Notes: a model not told the origin generated them from the letters alone. A DNA stretch of 64,000 bases from Cichorium intybus (GCA_023525715.1 CM042012.1:116109298-116173297), one strand, 5' to 3'. Shown: positions 36,378-49,685, numbered from the stretch's first letter. Made by a program: numbers and translations.

Positions 36378-37857
36378 TTAGAGAGATTTAGGAACCCAAA
36401 CCAATGTGGGCCCATGTGAGAATTTACTTGAGATAGGAAAAATGCATGATCTTTCAACCCAAAAGGATTTTCTCACAGATGATTGATTTTTCTTATTTTC
36501 AATTCGGAACACTTTCATTTTTGTGGATTGCCATTGTTCTTTAGCAAAACGAGATTTCTTATGAGTGAACGTGTTCGAAACTTGATAATAATGGGTTTTC
36601 TGATTGTGAGAGAGATAAGTGGGGTTTTGATTTTTAACCGATAGAGAGAAGAGTTTTGTTTTGATAGTAACATTTGGATGAATCTTGTTGGTTTTAAGAT
36701 CCTGAGTGGTTTCAGGATAGAGTTTTGCCTTCCCTTTTGAATCCGTTGAACCGAGAACACGAGTGGGATTCTTTGTTGTTGTTGTTGAGACAGAGGGTTT
36801 AGGTGTTGGTTTTGGTTTTGGAGTAAGCTCAGCTTTTCGAATGGGAATTGGGTTGACTTTCTGGGTTAGGTTTGCGTCGTGTTTGTTTCTCCAGAATTGT
36901 TTTCTCTCTTTCAGATTCTTTTTGTACCTGGCATTCATTTGTTTCCTTTTGGCAATGAGCTCTTCAAGAGACTTATGAATATAAGATGTCGAGCAGTGAT
37001 TAGAGTCAGATTTGAAAGTACTCGTCTTAGGGTTTGAAGAATTAGATTTCAAATTCTCTGTACCCCAAGAACCATTTTGAGAGACAGAATTTTTACAGTT
37101 CAATGATCCAGAAATGTAGTTACCACGAGACTTCCACGAGGTCATTTCGAAAAGGCCTTTAGTCTCATATGAGTTGTCAATTGGTTCCGACCAAAAGAAA
37201 GAATCACATACATCGGAATTATCGTTATCGACTAGGACTTTAAGTTTAGTTACATCTTTTGTATTTAGGCCTGGTTTAACGAAAACTTGATTTGGTACAG
37301 TGTGAATCTTTGGAAAAACAGTAGCTTGTTCGTTTAAAGTGTGTGATCCTTCATTTTTAACAATTCTCGCAAAAGCAACTGAATTTTCAGAAATGAGATT
37401 TTTTCTTAGTTTCAGTAGAATTTGATACGAATTCCGAACAGTCAATTTCATCCTCAACAGATATTTCACTCATATTACTTTCATCAAAATCAGAAATATT
37501 CTCATTAATGGGAATATTATCGGAATTTAGTTTAGAGCATAGTGAATGAAAATTCTTTAGAGTTGCTGTTTTAATTTCCTCGTGATCATTTTCTGAAAAA
37601 TATTCTTTGACCATACTTTTATGTTCTTTGGACTGTATATAGCTTTCAATTTTATCAAGTCCGATTCGATAAGCTTCCGAAACCTCATCAGATGAAAAAA
37701 TGGTTTCACATCTATGACATTCTGCATCGATTTCATCCTCTTTCAACTCAAGAAAGGGCAAAATCATTTTGTGTAAACCCCTGCCTATGTCACAATCAAG
37801 ATGCAATTGAGTAATATTATTGTAAAGACGCTTAGCAATTAAACAAAAAATGTTTCT
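36378..37857 (-). pseudogene. Element 2 Gag, C-terminal extension
   Basis: Continues Gag after a TAG at 37858-37860. Predicted helical, with YRIGLDKIE and a long Lys/Pro-rich stretch (about 36780-36860). An extra A in a run near 37395 shifts the frame. It ends KSL and TAA at 36380-36378, a stop also present at the same point in Element 1. Confidence 0.78.
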
Positions 37858-39477
37858 CTATTTGACAAGAACTAAATTATCTCTTTTGACATAAATAATA
37901 TCATCTCGTGCTTTAACTAACTCACTATCCAACGCCTCGATTCTCATTCGTCTCTCCTCATTCTTATTCGATATCCTGCTCAATTGATCATTTAGGTTAG
38001 AATTGCTTAGACGTGTCCTTTTTAAGCTATCACTCAAACTGGAGACAGTAAATCTAAGATCATCTAATTCAGTATCATAACTAGAAGAGCAAATATTTAA
38101 AGATTTAAGGATAGAGCGTACCTTTTTGACCATAGCCTCACATTCCTCAACTTGTTCATAGACAGGCTTCGCAGCAAAACAACTTGCTGAGGCTTGACAT
38201 CCGTCGGTAGAGTAACCTCTGCTGTCGGAATGATCAGCTTTCACCATCAGACATCGACCATGTGTTGGATTCCTCACCTCCTCATCTTCCGAGTCTGTTG
38301 ACCAGACCTCAATGGCACCAAACTCGCTGTCCTCTTTCACCACAAAGGCTGCCTTGATAGACGAAACATCATTCTTTTTCAGTTCCACAATCTTCTTTGC
38401 GTAATAAGCTTCATCTTTCACCTGCTCCTTCTTCTCAGCTTGTTTTCGGAGCAAACAGTCTTTCACAAAATGGTTCTTGCCTTTACAATAATGGCAATCG
38501 TATCCTGAGTCGCCAACGAGTTTCTTCTCCTCATCACTTTTCTTTTTCTGGCTTTCTTCCACAGTCTTTTCGGCATTGAAACCTCCTTGTCGATTTCGGT
38601 TTTTAAATTTGGAAAAGTTTTTCTTGAAGAACTTCTTGGGATTTGATACCATCAAAGCTTTGTCTTCTCTGGTCAAATCATCGTCGGAAAAGTCCGAGTC
38701 AGAATCGATTTCAGCCGATTTCTTTCCGGCAGCAACCAGTGCAAGTGAACCAAGACCGATAGTCGCTTTAGCTTCCGAAATGATTTCCTTTTCATGGGAT
38801 TTGAGGATGCCCACAACTTTAGCCAAAGTGTAAGTTTTGAACTGTTCATGCGCTTTTATGGTTGAAACGATAGCCTTCCATTCGGAACGAAGACCATCAA
38901 GAAAGGTAACCTTTTGCTCAATAACAGTCCTAGCCAGATTGTATTTTAATAATCGACTGAGAAGATGATTGTATCGATTGAAAGTCTGGGTTAGAGTTTC
39001 TTCTGAACCATGTGCAAAAGATCCGAAATCGGAAAGAAGAGTGGTCTGAATGGAGTGCTCAAGGTCAGCATCTCCGGAATACAATTCTTTAAGTCTATCC
39101 CAGATCTCTTTAGCTGTTTCGCACGAACTAACAAGACGAAGTGTATCTGCTTGGAGAGCGAACCTGATAATTCTAAATGCTTTAATGTTGCACATTAGTT
39201 TATCTTTTTCGTCTTGAAGAATGTTCGTGTGAGTGACAAGCAAGTTGTTGTATTCTTTTAGGGTTTTGATAACCCTCCTTGTGTCTGTGTGGACATGAGT
39301 TTCTTCAGTAATAGCTTGCCAGATCGTTGCACCATGTTCTTCAATGCCAAGAACATAATCTTCAAAATGCAACACCCAGACCTCATACTCTTGAGTAAAT
39401 AGAATTGGAGTCCTGGTAGTTGATCCAATGCTACTTGAAAGATTGAAAGACTGAGTATGTGAGTCGTCAAAAGCCAT
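37858..39477 (-). pseudogene. Element 2 Gag, N-terminal part
   Basis: 539 codons from ATG 39477. Copia Gag (UBN2-type) core at about residues 30-230, a CCHC zinc knuckle CHYCKGKNHFVKDC at residues 328-341, then a predicted coiled coil from about 440. This long Gag with a coiled coil after the knuckle is typical of Sireviruses. It ends at TAG where Element 1 keeps a Gln codon, so the truncation is a point mutation. Confidence 0.87.
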
Positions 39478-39633
39478 TGGTACTTGTTTACTTGTATGAA
39501 TCAGATGTGTAAGTTCAAATCAAAAGAAGAATCGAACGTAAAAGATAAAAGTTTGATATCCAAAATCGATTGAAACGATGAAGATAATTAAAACAGATCT
39601 GTGAATGACACGAACTCCCGCTCTGATACCAAT
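39478..39633 (-). other. Element 2 leader and primer binding site
   Basis: At 39633-39620 the minus strand reads AATTGGTATCAGAG directly after the LTR, complementary to initiator tRNA-Met. The leader to the gag ATG is about 140 nt. Confidence 0.9.
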
Positions 39634-39952
39634 TGTTGAAATACAAGAGTTGGATCGAGATTCAAAAATGCGGAATAAAGTAAATAAACAAGATCAAGAA
39701 CAGACAATATGAAGAACTGATGTCTAATGATTAAAACGCAACTCAAGAACAATTCGATGTGAACTATTCTGTATGAGTGCCGTGAAAAGATTACAAAAGT
39801 TAACCCTAACAAGGGTAGGAACATGCTATTTAAACAAAAACTAAGTATGGAAGGACAGACCCATTCCATAACCGATAGCAAAATTATAGGCATAAAATCT
39901 GGCAACAAATCCGATCAGCATATTTGACTCAATCTTAATTTATGACTCAACA
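39634..39952 (-). repeat. Element 2 5' LTR (319 bp)
   Basis: TGTTGAAATACAAG...TATGACTCAACA, followed by the ATTTT target duplication at 39953-39957 and the continuation of Element 1 RNase H. Confidence 0.95.
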
Positions 39953-41128
39953 ATTTTGAATCCATATAATCTGAGATGTGCATGAAGCAGCTGCAATGTA
40001 TTCAGCTTCAGCTGTCGAAAGCGAAACACATGTCTGTTTTCTAGATTGCCAGCTCACAAGCTTGCCATCTAGAAGTTGACATCCCCCTGAAGTGCTCTTC
40101 CGATTGATTCCACATTCACCAAGATCTGTATCTGAAAAAGCTTGCACAAAGAATCCAAATCTGGATGGGTACTATAACCCAAGTGATGTTGTCCGTTTTA
40201 GGTATCGGAATATGTTCTTCACAGCGGTGATGTGTGGTTCTCTTGGATTAGCCTGATACCTAGCACAATAACATACCACAAACATAATATCAGGCCGACT
40301 AGAAGTAAGGTAGAGAAGTGAACCAATCATTTGTCGATAGAGTGTGATGTCTGTTGTTGGCTTCTCTAGAGAAGGGGTGAGTTTGGTTTCGAATGCCATT
40401 GGAACTTTGACTTTTGAATCACCCATCATTCCGAACTTCTCCATTAGAGACTTTGTGTAGGCTTCTTGGTTGATGAAAATCCCCTCTGAGCTTTGTCTGA
40501 TATTCAGACCGAGAAAGAAGTTGATTTTCCCCATCAAACTCATCTCAAATTTAGTTTCCATTAGTTTTTGGAACTCAGCGGTTAGGCTTGGATGAGTGGA
40601 TCCGAAAATAATGTCATCAACATAAATTTGAACAATCATAAAATGGCTTCCTTCCTTTTTACGAAAGAAGGTTGGATCAACTGAGCCTTAGTTGAATTTT
40701 GACTGCTTGAGGAAGCGAGTCAACGTCTCATACCATGCTCTTGGAGCTTGCTTCAAACCATATACCGCCTTATCCAAAACATAACAATAATCTCGATGCT
40801 GGTTGTTGACAAAACCTGAAGGCTACTCGACGTACACAGTTTCTTCCAATTCACCATTCAGAAAAGCACACTTGATGTCCATCTGATAAACATCAAATCC
40901 CTAGTGTGCTGCATATGCAAGAAATATCCGAACGGATTCCAATCTTGCAACAGGTGCGAAAGTTTCATCGTAGTCGATTTCTTCTTCTTGGCAGTATCCT
41001 TTGACTACTAGTAGCGCTTTGTTCCGAATAACGTTTCCTTCTTTGTCTAACTTACTTCGGAACACCCATTTCATTCCAAGGACGGATACATTTTCTGGAG
41101 TCGGAACAAGTCTCCAGACCTTGTTACG
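39953..41128 (-). pseudogene. Element 1 RT and RNase H, proximal part
   Basis: RT begins near 41128 (VWRLVPTPE, LGMKWVFRSKLDKEG), loses its frame through stops at about 40900, 40830 and 40690, and recovers with YVDDIIFGST (40620-40591) and LNIRQSSEG. RNase H starts with STSGGCQLLDG and is cut by Element 2. The upstream flank is interrupted by a solo LTR. Confidence 0.87.
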
Positions 41129-42078
41129 TGACACGCCTAGGTCGTCATGTGGTCAAAAATAAGAAAATAAACCTCACAAATACTAGTACATTGGTAGTAA
41201 GGGTCGATCCACGGGAGTTTGGTGGTCAAGAAAAGTCGATAGCTTACCAACTGTAGTGTCACGCTACAGCCAGAGGGACTAACTCCACTTTCCCAAAAAC
41301 ACACTAAAAACAGAATTTCCAAACAAAATCCAAAATCCAATTCAAACATACACTAAACTAAACCAAACCAAGTTCTAACCTAAGATTGCTTACTAAAATA
41401 AAAAACAATATTCAGAATCCAGAAACAAGAACACAATCCAATAGCATTCAATAAACATCCAAACACAATAAATATTGAAAAATGCAACAAAAACATAAAC
41501 TGAATGATTACTTGTATTAAAGTTAAAACCAGAAGATCCAAAACATTCAAATACGAAAATAATAAATTTAACCTATTGCTACTGGTTGTCAGAATCCAGA
41601 AACACTAAGCTAAGAGCTCAAGCAACTAAACTAATAAAGAAATTAAAGTGAAAACATAAGAAATACCACGAGTGGTTGCTGAAATCTCGAAACTTGAGTC
41701 AAAGTCGCCTTAAGTCCACCTTAGGGTCTGATCTTCACCTCCAAATTCGACCTAATGGCCTCTATTTATACTTGTGAAAAATAAGAATCTGCGGCGCGTA
41801 AGGCCTATAGCCGCGACGCGCGCAATGGCTTATCCCCGTTTTTTCGCTGTTTGAATTCTATTCACCGCCTCATCTATGGACGTGGCACGACGCGTTTGTC
41901 TTCCTTCCCGCGGCGTGCGTATTCATTCGACTGATTTTGGCCTTGTCCTAAAAAATTCTTCAATTGTCCGTTTTTAGTCCCTGATTGTAACATTTTCTTG
42001 CATGCAAGCACTAACACAAAAAGTGAGAAATACCAATGTATATATATGATATAATTTCACCAAGAATAGGCGTTGTCA
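41129..42078 (-). mobile_element. Solo LTR, Athila-like Gypsy (950 bp)
   Basis: TGACACGCCTAGG...GGCGTTGTCA with a perfect TSD TTACG (41124-41128, 42079-42083), so it is a solo LTR left by LTR-LTR recombination. It is homologous to the LTRs at 51843 and 61029. Minus-strand TATA box at about 41762-41770 (plus TATTTATA). Two GC-rich CGCG-palindromic boxes lie at about 41792-41820 and 41880-41925, upstream of the TATA on the minus strand. Confidence 0.88.
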
Positions 42079-44219
42079 TTACGTTCAAATTTATTGAGTT
42101 CATCTTGCATCGCTTGAACCCAGTCAGCATGATCGAGGGCAACATTAACAGTTTTGGATTCTATCTTCGAGATAAACGAATTAAACATGCAAAATTCCAC
42201 TTTTGAAAATAATGTAGTTTGCTTCGCTTTTTGTTGTGCCCTTGTCAGAACTCCTGCTGACGTTTCTCCAATTACTTGAGATCGAGGATGATCTCTAGTC
42301 CACTTCAACATCGGAGGATAGTTTGGATCATACTCTGGATTAACTTCTGTAAAAGCTTCCTCGATTTCCGATTGAGCTTCAGATTGAGTGTCATCATCAT
42401 TATTTTCACTCTCGCCCTGGAAGTTTGCATGAAAGTCGTCATTGTGAATCAGATGCTCCCCCTCGAAAGCAGGAATATGCTCCTCCTGAGCTGGAGTTGA
42501 ACCCTCCCCCTGGACAGGTTCCGAGTTCTCCTCCTGGACTTGAGAGTCAGAGTTCTCCTCCTGGACTTGAGAGTCAGAAGAGCCTTCATGAGAATTCAGA
42601 ATCCTCTGTATTTGGAGTCGGAGAGGGAGTTACGTCTGGTACAGTCGGGTATGAGACGGATTTGGTTCAGCAGCAGTGGGTGTTGGTCCTGCTGAGTCTG
42701 GAGTTCTGTCAGCTTCAGTTGCTGCATCTTCTACTATCTTGAGTAGTTCATCCTCCTGATTGTCTTTAGCATTAGATTCTGAGGATTTGGCAGTATCCGG
42801 CTCATCAAACAAGTTCATTAATTCCTCATATAGATTCATGAGAGGAGTGGTTGTTTGATTTGTTTCAAGAAAAATCTTTACTGACTGCGTTTCTTTGTTC
42901 TGAGCTCTTGAGGTGTACTTGTCATCGAAGGTGACATAATACGTTTCTTCTATCTTCCGAGAGCGTTTGTTCATAACCCGATAGACTTTTGACGTTAAGG
43001 AATAACCCAGAAAAATTCCTTCATCAGCCTTTTCATCCCACTTAACTCGTTTCTCCTTATAATTAAAGATGAAGCACTTTGAACCAAAAATATGAAAGAA
43101 TTTCACATTTGGTTTTCTCTTGTTGAGAATCTCATAAGGAGTGAACATGAATCGTTTGTTGATTGTTGAGCGATTCTGAGTGAAGCAGGTAGTGGCGGTA
43201 GCATCCACCGAGAAGTACAACGAAAGTCTTGCGAATGAGAGCATAGTGCGAGCAGCTTCGCAAAGAGATCGATTACGTCGTTCCACCACCCCGTTTTGCT
43301 GTGGAGTGTAGGGAGCAGAAAAGTTATGAGCAATCCCTTTGGACACAAGAAAGTCTTCAAGCTCTTGATTCTTGAATTCTGTGTCGTTGTTGCTTCGAAT
43401 CTTCCGAACGGGCTTTCGGAGCAGCAGTTCAGCTTGCTTGATGAAGTTGATCATGGTTGGAGTCGCCTCAGATTTCTATTTAAGAAAGAAAACCCACGTA
43501 AAACAAGAAAAATCATCAACTACAACCAAAATGTACTTGTTGTGAGCTACACTTTCGATTGCAGATGGACCACAAATATCAATATGCAATAGTTCAAGGG
43601 GTTCAATTATCTTTGTGTTGATTATCGTTGAGTGACTCTTTCTGCTTTGTTTTCCGAGTTTGCAAGCATCACACAGACTGTCTTTGTCGTACTTTAGTAG
43701 CGTCAATCCTCACACTAGATCACCAAGTACGAGCTTGTTTATGTCTCTGAAATTCATGTGTGAAAGTCGTCTGTGCCACAGCCAGCTATCGTCGTTTGCT
43801 GCTTTAGTGAGGAAGAAAATGGCAGGCTTTCCTTTGATTGGTTTCATATCTAGTGGAAACATTTCTCCCTTTCTCTTTGGCTTTAGAATGATCTTCTTAG
43901 TCTTCTTTTCAATTAATTCTGAACCATCTTCATCAAAGGACACTTTAAGCCGAGTTCCTAACACCAGTTGTGAAACGCTGATGAGATTGTGTTGTAGGCC
44001 TTCCACATAAGCTACCTTGCGAATTGAGAGTTCGCCATTTGTGATCATGTCGTAGCCTTTGATTTCACCAGTCGCATTATTACCATAACGAATTTTTCCA
44101 CCATTTCGTAGCGAACGGTACTCCGTTAAATCTTCCCTTCTCCCTGTCATGTGACGCGAACAACCGCTATTAATGTACCATTTTGTATCATATTGTTCAT
44201 CACGTATCACCTGCACAAT
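42079..44219 (-). pseudogene. Element 1 protease, integrase and RT linker
   Basis: From 44219 down: protease with INSGCSRHMTG (the catalytic Asp of DSG is Asn here), GAG-pre-integrase (LWHRRLSHMNFRDI, CDACKLGKQ), and integrase with HIDICGPS, SNNDTEF (canonical SDNGTEF lost) and NGVVERRN. The integrase C-terminal region that Element 2 lacks is present. Then comes a Pro/Ser-rich linker, and the RT start is cut by the solo LTR. Broken near 43709, 43460 and 42630. Confidence 0.85.
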
Positions 44220-46088
44220 TTAGAGAGATTTAGGAACCCAAACCAATGTGGGTCTATGTGAGAATTTCTTGGAAGCAGGAAATATGTTTGATTTGTCAAC
44301 CCAAAATGATTTCTTCTTTGGAGGTTGATTCTTCCCATTTTCGAATCGAAACACTTTTGTTTTGGTGAATTGTCAATCATCTTTAGCAAAACGTGACTTT
44401 GTTTGAACAAAAGAATTTAATTTCCGAATGGATTTTGGTTGAATATTCCCTGAAACCTTTGTGAATTTTGCTGATTGGAGAATGGGTTTCGGATCTGTGT
44501 AAAAATCCTTTTGAACTTTGGTGATTTTGACTTTTTTGAAAATTGGTTTTGGTTTAGATTTGGGGTAGAGTTTGGCTTTGCCCTTTAAATCATTTGACCT
44601 GAGAACGGGTTTGAAAATCTTTGCCTTTGTTGATTCAGGTGATTTGGGTTTTTCAACTATTTTCGAGAATGTGTGTGATTTTTGAGAAGGCTGTTTTGTA
44701 TTTGGGTTTTGTTTCGATTTCGGAATCGAAAGTTTTCCAACTTTTTGAGCAGAATTCAAGTCCAAATTAACAAAAAATTTGTCATTTTTGTTTCTCCAAA
44801 TTTGTTTTCTTTCATTCAAAATCTTTTTGTACCGAGCATTCATCTGCCTCCTTCTTGCTATAAGCTCTTCAGGAGACTTATGAATACGAGGTACTGAGGT
44901 TGAGGGTTTAGTTGGCATTGAATTATGAGTCACAAAAGGAGCATTCTGAATCGGCTTTATGCCACTTGTTCCTGGCTAAGAGTATGAATCTTTGCGATTC
45001 TAAGATCCTGAGATATATTTTCATCGGGATTTCCATGAGGTCATTTCAGAAAGACTTTCCTTTCGTCTGCATTATCGATTGGTTCAGACCAGAAGAAAGC
45101 ATCACAACCATCAGCATTATCGTTATCAACAAGGACTTTGAGTTCTGAAGTATCTTTTAAGTTTAGTCCTGGTTTCATGAAAACCTGGTTTGGAACAGTT
45201 TTAACTTTCGGAAAAATTGTTGCTTGTTCATTTAAAATTTGTGATCCTTTATTTTCGACAATCCGAGCAAATGCAACTGAGTTTTCAAAAATAAGATTTT
45301 TCTTAGATTCAGTTTGTTCATTTAAAAAGGTAGAACAATCAATTTCATCCTCTACAGATATCTCACACATTTCGCTTTCATCGAATTCAGAAATATTCTC
45401 AGAAGTGAAAGTATTTTCGGAGTTCCATTTCTTGCACAATGACTGAAACTTCTGTAAAATGGCTGATTTAATTTCCTCTTTATCATTTTCTGATAAATAC
45501 TCTTTCACCATGTTCTTGTGTTCTTTGGACTGAATGTAATTTTCAATTTTGTCCAGTCCAATACGATATGCTTCTGATACTTCATCTGAAGAAACAATGG
45601 TTTCGCACTTATAACATTCAGCATCAATTTCATCATCTTTCAATTCAAGAAAGGGTAAAATCATTTTGTGTAATCCCCTGCCTATATCACAATCAATATG
45701 CAGTTGAGTAATATTGTTATAAAGCCATTTTGCAATCAAACAGAAAATATTTATTTGTTTAACAAGCAAAAAATTGTCTCTTTTGACATAAATAATTTCA
45801 TCCCTAGCCCTAACCAACTCTAACTCCAACATGTCAATTTTCATTCTCCTTTCCTCATTCTTAAGTGTCACCCTATTTAATTGATTATTCAAATTAGAAT
45901 TACTAAGTCGTGTTCGTTTTAAACTGTCACTAAAATTCGAAACAGTAAACCTAATATCATCTAATTCTTTATCATAAGTAGAAGAGAAAACATTTAAAGA
46001 TTTGAGGATAAAGCGTACCTTGTACCTGTTCCGAAACAGGTTTCGCAATGAAATAGCTCGTTGATGTCTGGCACCCATCAGTAGAGTA
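44220..46088 (-). pseudogene. Element 1 Gag, C-terminal part
   Basis: Continues Gag after the insertion at 46089. The coiled-coil region (LKRTRLSNSNLNNQL...) and YRIGLDKIE region are open over 345 codons (46078-45041). Then frames break at about 45040-44935 and 44390. It ends with TAA at 44222-44220, at the same place as in Element 2. Confidence 0.8.
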
Positions 46089-46156
46089 TGTTAGAATACG
46101 ATAACATAAAACAAACGCAGCGGAAACTTAAAACAAAATCGTATTCAACCAGTATC

Positions 46157-46185
46157 CACTAGTACAAAATCGCACATTGGTCACA
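46157..46185 (+). repeat. CACTA left terminal inverted repeat
   Basis: Begins CACTAGTACAAAATCG. It matches the inverted right end at 58953-58981 with one difference (GGTCACAC against GGTGACAC). Confidence 0.92.
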
Positions 46186-47155
46186 CTTGATCGAAAAACG
46201 CCTGCGACATTTTTAAAAAAAAAGTGTAGCTACAGGGCACTGATGAAATTTCGAGAACATTTATGGATACATTTAAATTAGTTTGTGTGGCCATTTAATG
46301 GAGAAACAAAACAATGACCATACTTATTTACAAAAATGTGACACTCATTCGTGACACTCGACTTCAATGTGACCAAATGATACAATCAACCACATTTACC
46401 GTTTTAAGAATGTGATATTTATTTTATTAGAGATTATAGATACGTAATGGTCACATAAGGAAATTGTACATGTGACTGTGTGATTGTGCCATATTGGACA
46501 CATCAAATCTAATGTGTCCAAAAAGATAACAAATATGGCCACATGAAATCTAATGTGCCCAAAAAGATAACAAATATGGCCACATAAAATAGTCGTGTGT
46601 CCATAGGATGGTGTTTATTGGTTACATATTAAAAGTAAGAAAAGAAGTCGGTTTAAGTGGTTTATTGTCATATGCATTTTTATTACATGTGTCAAAATAT
46701 GATCAATTGTATTGGAAAATTTAAATACGTGTGACTGTATGTAGGATTTGGTAAGCGTAGAATTAAAAAGCGTGTCCATAGGTAAATATAGTTGAATAAG
46801 AAAACCATTGTTTGGGTAGTCTACATATTTGATGTTCATTGAAAGTGTGGCCATCGATATGTAATTGCCATGTGTTTTGTGTTATGTTATGTCCAAAGGT
46901 AAAAAATGGTCATCATAAAAATTAAAAATGTTTATGTAGGTATGAAATGGTGATTAATGGGTAGTCTACATATTTTATGTTCATTAAAAGTGTGACTATT
47001 GATATGTAATTGCCATGTGTTTTGTGTTATGTTATGTCCAAAGGTAAAAAATGGTCATCATAAAAATTAAAAATGTTTATGTAGGTATGCAACGGTGACT
47101 AATGGGTATTATACATATTTTATGTTCATTGAAAGTGTGACTATTGATATGTAAT

Positions 47156-48701
47156 TGTAACACCCGGTTTCTCATTTTCAGGATACACTGATAATTTAAT
47201 CAAAATAACTATCATTTAGGTGCAATCCTCAAAGATGAGTAACAAGCTTTACAAGATACTATCAAAAGCATAGTTTAAGTGCTTATTTACATACAAAAAG
47301 TTTCATACTAGTTTTCTCAAAAACCGAATGTTTACAAAAGAACAAGTCTAACACTAGAAAGAAAGTGCAAGTCCAAAGTCCATATCCTTTCCAGCTAACC
47401 CTCCGTGATGCGTTTCCCACGATCTGCACTTCCAGAACCTACAATTAACATTAACAAACAATATATGAGCTTTGAGAGCTCTATGAGTAATTTAAAGTTT
47501 ATTTGGACAGCAATTGCCCATCATCTCATTCATATCATTTTCAGTGAACCATCTTGTTTCTCAATATATATACTCATAGTGAGGTTCATCTATCCAAACA
47601 CTCATAATTGGTATACTCAACCAATTTCAAAACAACTCAAATCATACTCCTTTCTGCAATAATCATCAAAACCAACACATGATTAATCTAATAATAACTA
47701 CTCACCTATTGTGGAATCGATATGTGGAACTCCTGCACCTCGTGTGTGCTCCTGCCTAGCCTTAGCTGTAGCATAACAACTCATTTTTATTACTCAATTT
47801 AAGAATAATCTCAATCACACTCAATAGTTATCATAATCAAGGAATTTGTATCATTGAAGCAAGTTACAATCAAAAGATAACTACAAAATCAAAGTTGCAG
47901 CTTTCAATTTCATCTCTTTAACATATATATAACCCTAAAAACACAATACAAGCACTTCACTAGCTTGGGTCTCGAATTAGAACTCTTTTACACACACTAA
48001 TCCAAGTAAACTCACTCTAACTCATGCTTGTTGCAGGTGGTTCATCAAAACCACCTGGAACCATCTCAAATCAAACAACCCAACCGTTGAAATGAAGTCA
48101 AAATCAAAGGGAATTACCTTTCAACCGTAAGGAATCAAATCCTAGCTTCAATTCTTGAATTATAGACTTCAATTTCGAGTTTAGAGGTTTAGGATTAAGT
48201 TTCTAGGGTTTTGGAGAGGTTTTGTTCGAAGTGGATATAACCCAAAATGACAGAAAATCGCACATTAAAAACAGATCTGTGCGCGTAACACGGTCCGGGT
48301 TCATAGAACACGGCTCGGGTTTCTACACAATAAAAATCCCCTGTTGGCCTCTGTTTGACAAAACACGGTCCGAGTTTATAAAACACGGCCCGGGTTTCTA
48401 CACAACAAAAATTCCCTGTTTGCCTCTGTTGACGAAACACGGTCCGGGTTTATAAAACACGGCCCGGGTTTTTTTCCACAAAATATCCTCTGTTTGCTCT
48501 GGATCGAAACACGACCCGTGTTCCTCCAACACGGCCCGTGTTTCCTGCTGCAGAAGCTAAAATCATTTCTAATACTCTTTTCAACATCCAACTTTTCCTA
48601 GTCGAGTTTTTATCTATCTTAATTCATATAATAACTCAATTAATCTTTATTTAACATATAATTAACATATCTTATCACAAATTTAAAGTCACGGTATTAC
48701 A
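47156..48701. mobile_element. Solo LTR (1,546 bp) inside the CACTA
   Basis: TGTAACACCCGG...CGGTATTACA with perfect TSD GTAAT (47151-47155, 48702-48706). The terminal sequence and length suit a Gypsy chromovirus, but no internal sequence remains to prove it. It interrupts the subterminal repeats of the CACTA. Confidence 0.82.
48285..48545. repeat. Tandem repeat in the solo LTR, about 73-bp unit
   Basis: About 3.5 copies built from AACACGG(T/C)CCGGGTT pairs separated by T-rich sequence and CCTGTTTGCCTCTG. The ACACGGCCCGTGT-type palindromes also occur near 19385-19520. Confidence 0.75.
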
Positions 48702-49685
48702 GTAATTGCCATGTGTTTTGTGTTATGTTATGTCCAAAGGTAAAAAATGGTCATCATAAAAATTAAAAATGTTTATGTACGTATGCAACGGTGACTAATG
48801 GGTATTATACATATTTTATGTTCATTGAAAGTGTGACTATTGATATGTAATTGCCATGTGTTTTGTGTTATGTTATGTCCAAAGGTAAAAAATGATCATC
48901 ATAAAAATTTAAAATGTTTATATACGTATGCAATGGTGACTAATGGGTATTATACATATTTTATGTTCATTGAAAGTGTGACTGTTGATATGTAATTACC
49001 ATGTGTTTTGTATTATGTTATGTCCAAATGTCTCCATTGGTATTATGATCACACAAAATACCAGCAATGGCATTAAACTTTAAAGGTCTCCATTGCTATT
49101 ATGATCATACAAACCAAAAAGAATTGGCTAAGTAGATAATTTTTATTAAATAAAAAATCCCAGAAAATTGTTGTATGTAGTCACAGTTTATTATGTGTCT
49201 AAAAGAAAACATTTTTCATGGTATAAGAAAAAGTGTGACTATAACTATATTATGGTCACTATTTGGGTTGTGTGGTGTTTCTAAACGTAACAATCGTCAC
49301 AATAAATATTAAAACCGGTGACTAAAAGCAAATTTTCGTGACGGTTAAAATTTTAATTTGTTACAAAAACTTATCAATAGACATAATAATATATAAAACA
49401 TGAGACTATAATTATGTTATGGTCTTACTTTAATTTCTTAAGTGTGACTGAATGTAAACAATAGTCACCAAAAAAGGAACAAACTTTGACCAAAAGTATT
49501 TTAAAGTCACATTTTAAACAATTACGTGTTTGGAAACATAATAATAGTCACGATAAAAGATAAAATTGATCTCCTGAATTTTACAATCACAGTTTCAATC
49601 TCTATCAAAATAAATTAAATCCAATAAATTACATTATATTCAACCTTTCTAAAATATAAAATTTTTTGTTCATCCGTTGCCCATG

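Larger units (their letters stand above)
27319..39952 (-). mobile_element. Element 2: young Sirevirus-like Copia retrotransposon
   Basis: A 12,634-bp element with two 319-bp LTRs differing at three positions, a perfect TSD ATTTT, a tRNA-Met PBS and a polypurine tract. Minus-strand order: gag, protease, integrase, RT, RNase H, then a divergent pair made of a plus-strand Agenet gene and a minus-strand 1,081-codon ORF, then the 3' LTR. Gag-pol carries frameshifts, stops and two in-frame-like deletions, so this copy is not autonomous. Lineage (Sirevirus) is inferred from the extended gag with coiled coil, PBS type and accessory ORF after pol. Confidence 0.92.
46840..49030. repeat. CACTA subterminal tandem repeats, about 145-bp unit
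   Basis: Units starting GAAAGTGTGACTATTGATATG recur at about 46841, 46986, 47131 and, beyond the inserted solo LTR, at about 48827 and 48971. They include TGCCATGTGTTTTGTGTTATG. Roughly five copies in all. Confidence 0.8.
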
